A DNA stretch of 64,000 bases, from NCBI GenBank assembly GCA_017506865.1, contig JAFCMP010000412.1:186001-250000 (forward strand), given 5' to 3'. Position 1 is the first letter of the stretch. Every line of letters begins with the position of its first letter. A program made the translations under genes and the position numbers. The stretch comes from Tribonema minus. Lineage: Eukaryota > Sar > Xanthophyceae > Tribonematales > Tribonemataceae. Of this stretch, positions 23,423 through 35,000 are shown piece by piece. Below the pieces are notes generated by a model. That model saw only the letters and a program-made list of their open reading frames with translations. It had not been told where the DNA came from and did no database searches.

Positions 23423-26400
23423 CTAAGCCATGTTCATAACCTTGTTCATCATGGTCACGGCACTGCCCCAGTAGCCGCCTCCGAATAGCACGTAGTGCTG
23501 CAGCACAGGAGCCAGCGGAGGTGCAGAAGGGGAGAATCTGATCGAGTTGCAGGGCTCGTCAAAAGCAGCAAGTGGTTGCTGCAAAGTGCGACGGTCACGC
23601 GCACAGGAGACAGTTGCAAATGTTGAAGCAACGTGCTGTCACACCTGCCCATGTCAACATCCAACGCACCTCTCAGTAGCAGTACTTGGGGGGATCGACG
23701 GTGCTGCAGCAAGCCAGAGTGCCTCCCGTGTGCAACTGTGCATAGACGCTCATCTTAAGCAGAAAATATCACAGAACCAGCCACTATGAAAATGGCACAG
23801 TGCGCTCGCTGCCTGCGCAGTGACAACACATTACAAAGCTCTCTGCGTTTTGCACAGCGAATTGCAACGTGCGCATAGTGCAGAATGCTTCCTTCAGGCA
23901 TGCAGTGCACTGATACCAACTCAATCATCACTGGCACATCACTGGATAGGACTTACATTGAGCATGTGATACATCTGGGGGGGGGTAGAGGGCGGGCAGA
24001 AACGAATGCAAGACCAGAGCGACAGCACAACACAAACAACACAGCAGGGGATGGCGGTGAGTGCAGATAGGTGTCGCCGTGCAGCAAGCAGATTTGTCAT
24101 TCAAGGCGCTGGCATTGCGAGCATCATAGCATCAGGGTTGAAAAGAGGTGGCAGCAGTCACATCAACGCGCGCTCCTTGCGCATCATACAGGCGTGTTCC
24201 AACCAACGCGCACAGGTGATTTTTAGATTTTAGTGATTTCTACAACACACAATTGGTCTACGCATGTTGAGGCGTTGTATTATGTCACTCACTGGCCAGC
24301 AGCAGCAGCCCTCATGTCTGCTGACGCATTCTTCTTCACTGCAGCAGCGCTCAGTTTCAAGGTTGGCGCGAGCCCGTTGCGTCACGGCGCGCCATGGCTG
24401 CAGCCACAAACATTGAAGCCGGTGGTAGCGTACAACTCACCAACAAGTCCTCTCACATCATGGCAACAGATGTTGGTTGCACGACAGACTGACTGGCATG
24501 TCACTGTTGCTGATCACCGACTTGGGCGAACTGCAAAGCGGCCCACAGTCGGCATACATTTGAGCACCATGCATTCACAGAGACTACTGCCCAGGATCCA
24601 CAAGCGGTACTCCAACTCACATTATATATGACTTTCCGCTGTTCGTGGCCGGGTTGCTGCGGTATCACTTCGTGGTAGCCCGCATAAAAGCCGCCGGGCA
24701 GGGAGCCAAACAGTTCTGACATGGCCAGATCCACTTCGGAGTGCCCGTAGTAGGTCGCTGTGCGGTGGCAAGACAACAGACGGTTGTGGCAGCGGTCACG
24801 TGTTTGCGTCAATAAGCGCTGCTACAGAGTGCAATGGCTGTGCACCAGAGCCTGCACCATGCATGGCATTGCTGTGTCCGAAGCGCACCACTGAAGCAGC
24901 ACATAGAGAAGCCGGAGTAGGTAGACACACAACGGTCGCTCATAATCGCGCTTCTATATGCATCATGAGGACAGTTTGAGCAGTGGCGAAGTCATGATGC
25001 AAATGTGGCTTAAAGATTGGTGACAATCGATGGATCCTGGCCGCCAGAGCCACGCAGTGCACGGGAGATGTATACAACCAGCATGTGCACTAAAGCACTA
25101 GCGCGCCAGAGGTCTGCCCGACCGGATGTCAGTGCATCAAACCGTGCCCCATGCTATGTATGTCACCCTGTCCGCGGTGTCCGCCGCAGCATGGATTCAT
25201 ACATGGTCTGCTCTACAGGCCAGGTGTGTACCAAGCTGGGCATACGTTATCACCAATCCATGCCTGCATTGAAGCCCCCCCCCGCCCCCCATTCAGTAGG
25301 GCAACCGCCAGATGTCTCAGACTGTGGATACATCATAGTTCGAAGAACCGGTATGGCCATTTCTTACCTTAATCAAGGATGCACCCTTCCACACAGCAAT
25401 GTACCCTGCATTCCTCGTCTGGAACCCATACTGATAGCAGGTGCCATCACATACCTGGATCGAAGATGCACCCCTCCCCATCAGCCGTGTACCCCGCATT
25501 GCCCGTCCAGAGATCGCCGTGCACCAGCGAAGGCTTAACGTCAGCCTCGCTAAGCACTGCCTTGACCTTCTCCCGCAGCTCCTTTGCCTGCGGGTACTTG
25601 GCCCCCTGCTGCTCGCACAGCCGCAGCATGTGGCCCAGTCGCCGCTGTGACATGAAACGAGGAACACAAAGGCACTGCGGATGACACACTGTGGTGCTTG
25701 CAGCACTGTTGACGGTTTTGCTCGCTGAAACCGCCGGCAGGCCTGCTGATACTGCTTGTATGCACGAGTGGGCGGTCAGCAGGTGCGGCACGATGCGTAA
25801 GCGCTGCCGTCAGCTTTGGGCCTACTTGGTGAAGCAGGATGAGCAGAGCAGAAATGTACTTGTGGTGTGTCGGTACCGCTGGGCTATGAAGAGCACTGAG
25901 AGGGCAGCAAGTAGGATGAGCGCCGCTGCAGTTCAGCCAGAAAAGCAGCACTGGCGTGCATGGCGGCACAATGACGCTGTCCCACAACACTCCAGCTAGC
26001 GGCGCCGCCACCCACTAAGCAACAGAGACTGACATGTACAATCAGGCATGCCTCGAAGTAAATGGACAAGTGCACAAGCGACTCGCGAGCGCACTTGGCA
26101 TAGGACTAGGGCTAGGGCTAGAATGACATGCTCAGTGCTCAGCAGCAGCGCCCGCCCCCGCACCTCGTCCCAGAACTCCGGCCAGCTGTCCATCCAGCCA
26201 TTGGGCTGCGGCGTCGCGCCGATGGTATTGTCAATATGGAAGCCAAACTTTCCGGTTTTGCTGTGGCACAGGTGCATCTTGGCGAGACCGCGGCCCATCT
26301 CGCGCGCGGACTCCGCCCCCCTGCTCACCCCCATTGCCAGGTACTCGAACACCGCGTAGCTCTGGTTGCCCACGAGGCCCGTGCAGATGGGGCGCGGCAC

Positions 26401-27470
26401 GCGTATCGTGCGCGTCTCGTACATCTCCTTGAGTCCCAGATACTCAGCGCGCAGCATGTCGAAGTCCGCGGCGTCGCCCGACTTGCAAAAGAACTTGTGG
26501 CCGGAGCCGGCGGAGTCGGTGATGGTGCCGACGGAGGCGCCGCTGCCGCCGCCGGAACCCCCTGCGATCAGGTTGAAATTGAGGTTGATGCAGAGTCAGT
26601 GGTTAGTGACATCTGTGTGTTGGAGGCTGCTTTGCAAGCGCGTTTGGCCACGTACGTGGTGCGATGCGTGACACAACTCTGAGCCCTGGGGGAGTGCCGA
26701 TCAGTTTTGGTGCCATGCACTGTTTATAAGAGTGTGAGGACTGCAGTGTACAAAGTATATATGCAGCGCGACAGGCCCAGGTTGATATGAAAGGAGTAGG
26801 ACAAATCATACGTTCACCATACCTCTCCCGTGTGGGTACAGAAGACAGCCTACGTCGAGCAGTTCATCAGCTGGCACACTTTCGGTGATGTATGAGTGCA
26901 ATGTAGTCATTTTGCAAATGACAATGGAAAATTTTACGGCGTTGGCCGATTGTGTGGCACTAATACCTGGCGCCTCGAGCACACTATTTGCTGCTCTGAT
27001 TTACAAGGTCAGAGCATAGGCTACAGTTTGAAATTTGGGCGAAGACTGGCATTTCGTCCTGAGTGTGCGATTCGGATGCCCACTTACTGCAATAACTGTG
27101 GTGCATGCTGAGCACTCGTCTCTGATGGTGTAAGTGCTGCCGCTAGGCAAACATGATCCCTCATCACGCCGAATCCGAGATCCTGTGATATTTGTTGGCC
27201 AATGGGCACCCTACACTGGCAACAAGCGCTATTGGTAGGGATAGCAAGCACACGCTTTTTGTACATTACTTCATTCATGACAAGCTATTGAGTACACTCA
27301 CTGGAGCTGAAGCTGGCCTTGAAAGGCACACCGAGCTCCTTGCTAATATCATCGCTGATTTTCTCCAGCACGTTGCCTCGCATGGTCAGCACGCCTCGCG
27401 AAGGTGCTGCAAAGGCTACAGTTGCCCCGGGCCGCAGCAGCAGGCTGAGCCCAAGGCAGCGCAGCCGCAT
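23423..27470 (-). CDS. FN3K: Fructosamine-3-kinase (ketosamine kinase), plastid-targeted
   Basis: Six exons join in phase: 27470-27302, 26561-26164, 25644-25455, 24757-24621, 23974-23957 and 23497-23423; 328 residues. The enzyme phosphorylates sugar adducts on lysines so that they detach (deglycation). The N-terminus is a signal peptide ending TVAFAAPS, an ASAFAP-type motif, so a plastid location is inferred. The kinase has an ATP-loop region GSGGGSGASVGTI, KFFCK with the nucleotide-binding Lys, the catalytic PSLVHGDLWTGN (Asp about residue 233), IFDPATYYGHSEVDLAM, and a C-terminal MYHMLN-HYVLFGGGY. The cysteine described as a redox switch in the plant enzyme's loop is not evident there. The fifth exon is only 18 nt (MYHMLN); without it the conserved helix before LFGGGY would be lost. 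The gene is divergent with the NDP kinase. Confidence 0.93.
25366..25510 (-). repeat. Exon-end echo in fructosamine kinase
   Basis: The end of the exon at 25644-25455 with its donor recurs at about 25370-25430. Shared plus-strand pieces are AAGATGCACCC(C/T)TCC, TGTACCC(C/T)GCATT and a (T/C)TACCT at the donor. It lies downstream in the transcript. Confidence 0.8.
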
Positions 27471-27579
27471 TCCACCTCCGCACACACACACGCTCTCGAC
27501 AACTTCCTTGGCGGCAGCATTCAGCAGGCTACGAACACGCCGAGGAGGAGGCACTACAAAGCGGCAGCTACACACGAAA
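27471..27579. promoter_or_regulatory. Compact bidirectional promoter region
   Basis: Only about 109 bp separate the start codons of the minus-strand fructosamine kinase and the plus-strand NDP kinase, so both 5' UTRs and core promoters must share or overlap this DNA. No TATA box is visible. It holds a CA-repeat (near 27479-27493). An in-frame GTG upstream of the kinase start lies in this region, but the signal peptide fits only the ATG at 27470. Confidence 0.6.
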
Positions 27580-30500
27580 ATGCTGTCCCGCGTCGCCACC
27601 GCTTCCCGTCAGGCCGCCAGGCCCGCTGTGCGCGCTCTGGCGACGCACGCCAAGGTTGCCGCCGCCGCAGGCCGGCCTTTCGCTGCCAAGGCTGTTACTG
27701 GCCTCGCGGCTGCTGCTGTGATTGCTGCCGCTGCCGCACAGCAGGAGCGGGCTGAGTGTGCCGCCTTCCCATACACGGGAGTGGCAGGCACTGGCAACGA
27801 GCGCTCCTTCATCGTGAGTACAGAACAAAGAGCATGCCTGGAGTGACTGCACAAAACAGGATTCGTCTCACACCTCGCGTGCCTTCGTGCGCGTCTCTGC
27901 TCTGGCAGGCCATCAAGCCTGATGGCGTGCAGAGGGGCCTCATTGCTGAGGTGATAAGTCGCTTCGAAAAGAAAGGTAAGCGAAGAAGATGCGGCTTGTG
28001 CGGTGTAATTGCTTCACATGGCGACATCACCATCGCCCAAAGATATTTTCAGACCAAGATCATGTTTGCATTTGTCTTGAGGACTGCAATGCTACGTTGG
28101 TGCCATGTGCTGTGCGAACGCACAAGGCATTCACTATCTCGGATGAGCAATGCAGTGCGAGCCAGAAATGTCAAGTGGTGTCGCGCATGTCTTGGCGCAG
28201 ATGCATTCGAGCACATGAGGTATCAAGTGCATTCCCCGCAAGTGTAGTGCTAATGCATGATTCATGTCTTGCCAATGCTTCCATTAAATTGCAGGCTACA
28301 AGCTGGTGGCCATGAAGATGATCTGGTGAGTGCTACTCGCAGCATGGCAAGGGAAATATGGCGCTGTTTGGAGCTTCAGTGTAGAAGCATAGCAGCAATC
28401 AACGCTTGCACTGTGCGCAAGATACTGTGTACAAAAATTGATTGGTTTGCGTGGCAAGTTGACTGCACTCTTGCGCCTATGCAAATGGTATGCTGTTGCA
28501 GATGTATTTCGTCTTCAAGACTCTGCATCACCCCGGGAAGACCTACCGGACGCAGTGCATACATGAATTTTGCCGTGTGTGCACAAATTTTTGTTGCAAT
28601 GCTCAGCTATATATATGTCAAGCAGGCCACAAGCAGGCAGCACCACTCTTTCCATGTACTACCTCAAGCACTTCTACATGTGCATAGGTCCGCAACATAA
28701 CTTCAGCAAAAATTTCACCTGTGACTCGTTCCATCCCCCCTTCTTCAATTGTAGGGCCACGGAGGAGATGGCGGCTAACCACTACGATGACCTCAAGGGC
28801 AGGCCTTTCTTCCCAGCTTTGGTTAAATACTTTGCCTCCGGCCCGATCGTGGTGAGTGATGGGGAGAGTCACCTGACACAATAGGGTATGCATGTTGCCT
28901 CTGTAGCGATTTTCTTCATGAGCGGTGGGAAGCATCACTGTCGTCGTAGAAGTGCTTTCATGAATGTGACTAGTGCATGTCGTTCAAGTATGTGTTTAGC
29001 TGTGGGTGTGCCAGTGCACGCGCGTCCGCACGGTCTCGACGGTGCTTGCATGTGACGCAGACGGCGGCAGCGTAGCCAAGCACCTCACGATGCCAGCGGC
29101 AGTTGAATCTCCATGCTGTGCGCGCTTCTGTAGCAAAAATTGTACTAGCTGAATGCAGCTTGTCTGGTTTCCATGGTGGCGGTTGAAGCGGCGCCTTTGA
29201 GGCGCTGATGCGGCAGGTTGGCGCATCAGCACGCAGCCGACCGTTGGCGGTAGCTGCAACCCGTGCTCGCTTGCCCGGCCTCCACAGATCTGTTGCTGTC
29301 GCATATTAACCTGTTGGTGGATGCGCAGCCGAGCACTCCTCATGATGCCAGCAGCGGTAGTGCTCTCTGCTGTGCGCAACGGCGGCAAATATTGCACAAG
29401 CTGGGCGCGGCTGCTCTGGCGACGGCGGCAGCGGCGACGATAGCGGCAATTCTGAGGCGGCGGTGCTTCCACCGCAGGAGCCATGCGTGGTAGCCTAATG
29501 CCATGTCAGGCGCCTGTTGTGCTGGAGATCAAATGAGAACTGGACGTACTTCAAACGAGCAGATGACGTACTGGAACACTCCTGCTGTGTATGCTCCTGC
29601 GACCAATGTGATCATCGTTTCGCTGTGTCTCCCCGTGAATTCGACGCACTTCAAAGCGGAAGTTGATGTGCTTCAACAATCCTGTTGAAGTTGACGTGCT
29701 TCAACAATCCTGTTGCGTACGCTTCTGAGATCATGGTGATCATCGTTCCGCTCTGTCTCCCCGTGCAGGCGATGGTGTGGGAAGGGCCGGACGTGATCAA
29801 GACGGGCCGCAAGATACTGGGCGCCACCAACCCCCAAGCCGCGGATGTCGGCACCCTTCGCGGCGACTTCTGCCTCACCACGGTCAGTCTCAGCTACATG
29901 CTCTGAACAGTACATCAGTAGCGTGATTTTGCAACAGAATACTTTGTGATGAATGGACACTCTTTGGGTTTAGTGAAGGATTTCTTACTCCACAGTGTTT
30001 GATTGGTTTGAACTCAGTGAATCTTGCGGATACGTTTGCCCTGCGCGGTGACTTTTGCCTTAGCACCGTCAGTTTTCGGCTTGTTGTCTCGTTTGACATT
30101 ACTCCTTTCAATGAGCGGCAGCGGGGGGGTGGGGGGGGGGGGGGGGGGGGTGATAATGTTGATAGACGTGAGCATAGGAACGTCTGCAAGGTTTTCCACA
30201 AGTGGTGTGCTGCGATGCAACTCTGTGATCCGCGGACAGGGAATGAATGCTTTCTCACCCATGTGCAGTAGCCTCCTGTGCCTTGCGCAAGAGACAGTCG
30301 CCAGCCTTGCATTACCAGCAGATATCCTGCGTCTGGTGTCAAACTTCTTGCTTTGTGTATCATTCTCCTTACTCACATCTGCTGGTCGCTGTCACGTGTT
30401 TGTTTCATTTGCGCCATTAGGGCAGGAACATCATCCACGGGAGCGACGGCCCGGAGAGCGCTGCGCACGAGATCGGTGAGTCACACTTGAAGTAGAAATT

Positions 30501-31124
30501 AAAATTTTGAAAACGTTATGCATGACATGACGGCAGGTGGTTCAGCAACGCATTGTCTGGGATGCGCAGGTTCTGCAAACAATGAGTAAGCGAGTCAAGT
30601 TGATTCAAGGAGCGAAACGGGCAGCGATTCCTTAGTTGACAACCTGTTAATTTAGGGTTAGGGTAGGGCTTTGTGTTCTCATTTTGCAAATGCCGCGCAC
30701 ATCGGCAGTCAAGATGCACTTGTAATCCATGTTTCAACAAGACCCATGATGCGCACACCGAGTTGTATTCGCATATACGTACATTCCGCAGCAGCTCTGG
30801 CTGCATGCGACTCAGACGTGTGTGAATGTAGATTACGTGGCCATAGAGCAGGCAGCGCAGCAGCTCCTTGCGCACCCTGCTCAACAGAGCAAACTCCGCC
30901 TGCGTTTGACCGTCGGCGTCTGCTACAAGCAACTCGTTAGCATCTTGCGAGGCAATGATCGCGCTTTCAGTTGCATAGTGAGCGTGCAGGTTGGGAGTTT
31001 GTACTGATTATGTTGTTGTTTTGCCGTTGTATTGACGCATCTTGGCGCAGGCATGTGGTTCACGGAGAAGGAGTGCTCAGCGTACAGCCGGTCCATCGAC
31101 TCCTGGATCGTCGCCGACAACTAG
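27580..31124 (+). CDS. NDK: Nucleoside diphosphate kinase with organellar N-terminal extension
   Basis: Seven exons join in phase: 27580-27813, 27909-27975, 28295-28325 (31 nt), 28755-28851, 29769-29882, 30421-30475 and 31051-31124; 223 residues. It transfers the gamma-phosphate between nucleoside tri- and diphosphates through a phospho-histidine. The core has the family order: [61 protein letters not shown] and the active site NIIHGSDG (His about residue 187). The first 75 residues are unusual for the family: an Arg/Ala-rich amphipathic start like a mitochondrial presequence, then a very Ala-rich hydrophobic stretch (about residues 43-53) that could anchor the protein in a membrane. There is no ASAFAP motif, so mitochondrion is the favoured location. 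Confidence 0.95.
29835..30075 (+). repeat. Exon-end echo in NDP kinase
   Basis: The end of the exon at 29769-29882 (GCGGATGTCGGCACC ... GGCGACTTCTGCCTCACCA then GTCAGT) recurs at about 30018-30072 (GCGGATACGTTTGCC ... GGTGACTTTTGCCTTAGCA then GTCAGT). The copy still reads [14 protein letters not shown] with the same donor. Intronic DNA ahead of the same exon is also duplicated (about 29590-29640 versus 29715-29765). Confidence 0.85.
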
Positions 31125-32005
31125 GTCAACCAGGGCTGCAGCCTCAACTGAGCACTGCTCGCAGCCTCACATGCCGAGCGCTGCTGCGCGTCTGTCTGTT
31201 GAGCACTGATGCACATTCATGCCGAGCGCTGCTGCATGTACTTGCAACTGTGGTGGTGCATGCGTGCACCGCGTGCCACAGTGGTAGGTATGGGTATGAG
31301 CCTGCGGTGGACGACTGAATCACACAACGCGAAGAGCGGGCAGTACGTATGCGCCTTTGATGGTAGTTTATGGTGGGGAATTGTGCTTGATCATGACTCA
31401 TCACAATAGCAGAGGGGGCAGGGGGCGGGGGCGGGGGGGGCCCTTGGATGAACACAGCACCAAATAGTGGAACACTGCCGCACTGCGGCTTCACATTGTG
31501 ACTTGAAGTGTGTTGTGTGCGTGTGCCTACCCGGCGCTATTGGCTCGTGCATGCGTTCTGCAATGGTGCTTGCTGTAGTTGTTGTAAAGGCAGTGGCATG
31601 TGGCTCATGACGTGGGTCATGCTGTGGGTGTTGCATGGGTAAGCACTCCACGTGTGTGTTGCCATTGAATGATTGGCAATTGTGTGAGGTTGGTTTCGTT
31701 GAGAGCTTGACAGCATGCACTTGCCGGAAGTTCTGAGGTCACCACGTTCTACTCCACATTTTGAAACGAGTGTCAAGTTCACATGGATCAAGCTCACATT
31801 GAGTTTTTTCTCCTCGTATGCATGGGCGCATTGCGCAATGGAAGAGGGAAGGGATCCCGAGGGGAACAGGCAGTTACATCCGTGTAACGGGCAAAACTTG
31901 AACTTTTGGAAGAAAAATGCCTATGTACTGCAAGTACAGTGAGCCTCATGTCCCTCTACATGAGACCGTAGAGGCACGCTTACAGCCGTGCATCAGCAGC
32001 CCGTC
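31125..32005. other. Intergenic stretch between NDP kinase and K+ channel
   Basis: About 880 bp with no supported gene. It includes short repeated pieces (GCCGAGCGCTGCTGC twice, near 31171 and 31221) and a G-rich tract near 31418-31441. It probably contains the NDP kinase 3' UTR and the channel promoter. Confidence 0.5.
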
Positions 32006-35000
32006 ATGACTGCAATGTCTTTGGCGGAGCTGGTGATGCTGGTGTCGGCAACTTCGTTCTTTGTGCTGTACGCGGTGCTGGCGAGATCTGTGCCCAGGCG
32101 AGCAGGAGTGGGGTTTGTGTCGCGGCTGAGAGTGCACTATGCCACCACTTATTGGTCGGCGTGGTCGGACTGGCTACAGGTGAGTACAGCCCGTAAGCAT
32201 GCCGAATGCACTCATGGAACTCTGAGATCCATCAGCGCACACCGGCGGCTCTCCTTACCACAACAGCAATGCTCCGAAGCATGTGCTATGCAGCGTAGCA
32301 TTGACAGTGCCCCTCCCAGGCCGGCGAAACACGCTGTTGTGTTGACGGTTCACATTGACCACAACTTTCAGCACTTAACTTTGCTGGCATGCGTCGTTGA
32401 ACGTTCAGGATGTGCAGCGGCTGGTACAGCAGGCATATATTCCTACATGTACATCCTGCGAGAGTTGCCATCTAATGCTACCACAAACTTCACCTGGCAG
32501 CTACTCAATGCTGCTGCTGCACACACGCTTTCAGGCTGTATTCTCCATTGGATCGGTGGTCGTCTATGTGTGGGAGACGTACAGGGGCAATGACGCCTTC
32601 TTTGAGTGCATTGAGGTGAGCGTGCAAGATGGTCATGTCAGGTCACAATGGCATTCTCGCGCAGACGCAGCATGTAACATACGCTTTGTGAATAACATGT
32701 GCCACAGGCGCAGGTAGTTGGCGTAAGGCCGCTGCAATTGAGCGCTTTGCACCGCAGATGGCATCTTGGACACAACGAATACATGAACACCAATGTGCCA
32801 TGTTGCATCGGCTGTCTTCCTATTGTCACCCCACTGCCATTATTACCCTCATCACCCGCTGCCCTGTTCCTGTTTTTTATCTGCCTGATTCACCCTCTGC
32901 CGCACATCCAGAACCCCCCCCACCCCAGAGAAACCTGAAGGCCTCCCAATCAGAAGCGCCCAATACAAAGCCAAATCGAGGAGCACATATCACAGAGTGG
33001 TTGAGGACTTTATCTTGTGAAGGCCCCAAGAGAGGCAAAATGTTCGCTGCATTCCTGCAGTCCCGTCATAATACGCAGCAGCCTACATACGCAGTCTGCC
33101 CTGCAGCCTGAGAGCCCGATTGCCCAATCGTGAAAACAAAAGTTTCCCGGCACATTGGTGCAACACACCCCAGCATGCATGCATCAGCAGTCTGTTACAC
33201 CAAAGTACCCTCACAGTGCCTCATCCCTCCCCTACCTCCATCAATCCCCCCCCCCCCCCCCCCCCCCCCCCCTTGGCGCAGGCAGCGCTCGCCGTCTTCT
33301 TCATCTTCAACTGGCTGCTGGAGATGACGCTCAGCGAGGAGCGCGTGCGCCACTTCTTCTCCTTCCAGGCCCTCGTGGACCTCATCACTAGCGTCCCCGT
33401 GCTGGTGGCAGTGCTCCTCGGCCGCGCCGTCACCAGCGCCAACTTCATGCGCATGTACCGCGTGGTCAAGGTCACGCGCGTGACGCGCCCGCTGCGGCTG
33501 AACCGCGTGCCGAGTGCTGCTAGTCCGGGCGAGGACGCCGTCGCGCTGCAGACCATGCGCCTCGCTGGGTGCGTCGTTATGTCTTTTAGAACGGTTTGGG
33601 AATGTTTTACGTAGATTGGAGTGTGGTACTGCATTGGCTGAACCGCGCGCTGCGAGCCCGGGGGAGGACGCTCGTTGTGCTGCAGACCATGCGCCTCGCG
33701 GGGTGCGTTTCTTCAGGTCTTTCTGAGCACATTTGAGAATGTTTTACGTAAAGTAAACTGTACTGTAGTATCTGCTGATGGTTGCAATATGCCATGCATG
33801 AATACAGGCGATAGCGTTCTCCGAGGGTGCTGTCGCGCTGCAGACCATGCGCCTCGCGGGGTGCGTGTTGTTTTTCAAGTCTCTGAACACAGGCGACAGC
33901 GTTTTCCCCAGAGTCAGATGTAGCAGTGGCTGATGGCTGCACCTTGCCATGCGCATGCCGTGAGACAAGAGGGCAGCAAGAGAGACGATGATGCACTTGA
34001 TTGTGCCGATATGCAGCGAGGGTCAAGTCATCATATGGCATGTGTGCCTGCTGCCGCATTACCTTTGGTACTTTACGGCACTCTATGGGCACACAGTTTG
34101 TGGCAGCGCACAGCAACAGCGAGTTCACCATGCATACATATATTCATGCCTGCTGCTGTGATCACCTCGGCGCATGGCAAGGGCCAGGTCACAATACTTA
34201 CCTACGCTGCCTGCCACCCTGTCACGCTCAGGTACTTTGTGAGCACGCTGTTCCTGGCGGCGGGGCTCGTGCAGGCACTGGCAGAAAAGGACGCCAAGGC
34301 GTGGAAGGCAACAGAGCAGGAGGGAGCGTCAATGGCATTCCACGACGCGCTGTAAGTCAGCATTATGAGTTATCAATGTATATCTTACTACAATATACAT
34401 ATATATATATAGAGAGAGAACATTCAGGAGGAGGGGGCGTCCATAGCGTTCCATGATGCGCTGTGAGTGCTCTGACACATTGCTGTACAACATCAAGCCC
34501 TACTTCAAGCCCTTCCGCTATAGTTCTTCATATTTGATACGGCGGCTGTAGTAGTTCAAGTGTGCTTTTGCGTAGTCAGGTGATGATGAGCGCTGCTGTG
34601 TGAGGCCACATGAACATGGCAGCCTGACCCCAGCCCTAGCCCTAGCCCTAACCCAAACTCCAGCCCTAACACTCATGCAGCCTTGATGCTACATGCTGGA
34701 CTTCCACTCAAGAGGGGGACTTCTTGTCGCATTTCATGCTTCGCAACCCCTTTTCAAACGATCATGAGAGGTGCATGGTCGTGACGCCTGCCACAGCATG
34801 TCCCAATTTCTTATTCTTGACTCAGGTTCTTGAGCCTCGAGAAGTGCAAGTTATAATCTGCTGATGTGCATCTCGCTTGCTGTGCGCTGCGGGCAGTGCC
34901 TTGCTCACCTTGACACATAAATCTATCTTTATGATATACAGTTGCAGTCCCCCCTTGCGACCGCCACAACCACCAAATCCTAACCCTAACCCTAACCCAA

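Noticed and set aside
25017-25538. 173-codon plus-strand frame
   Set aside because: It is antisense to the fructosamine kinase exon and its echo, and shows no independent protein similarity.
33610-33870. Echo copies as mutually exclusive alternative exons
   Set aside because: The copies lack their own complete exon with an upstream acceptor and contain frame breaks. They look like decayed duplicates, though occasional use cannot be excluded without transcripts.
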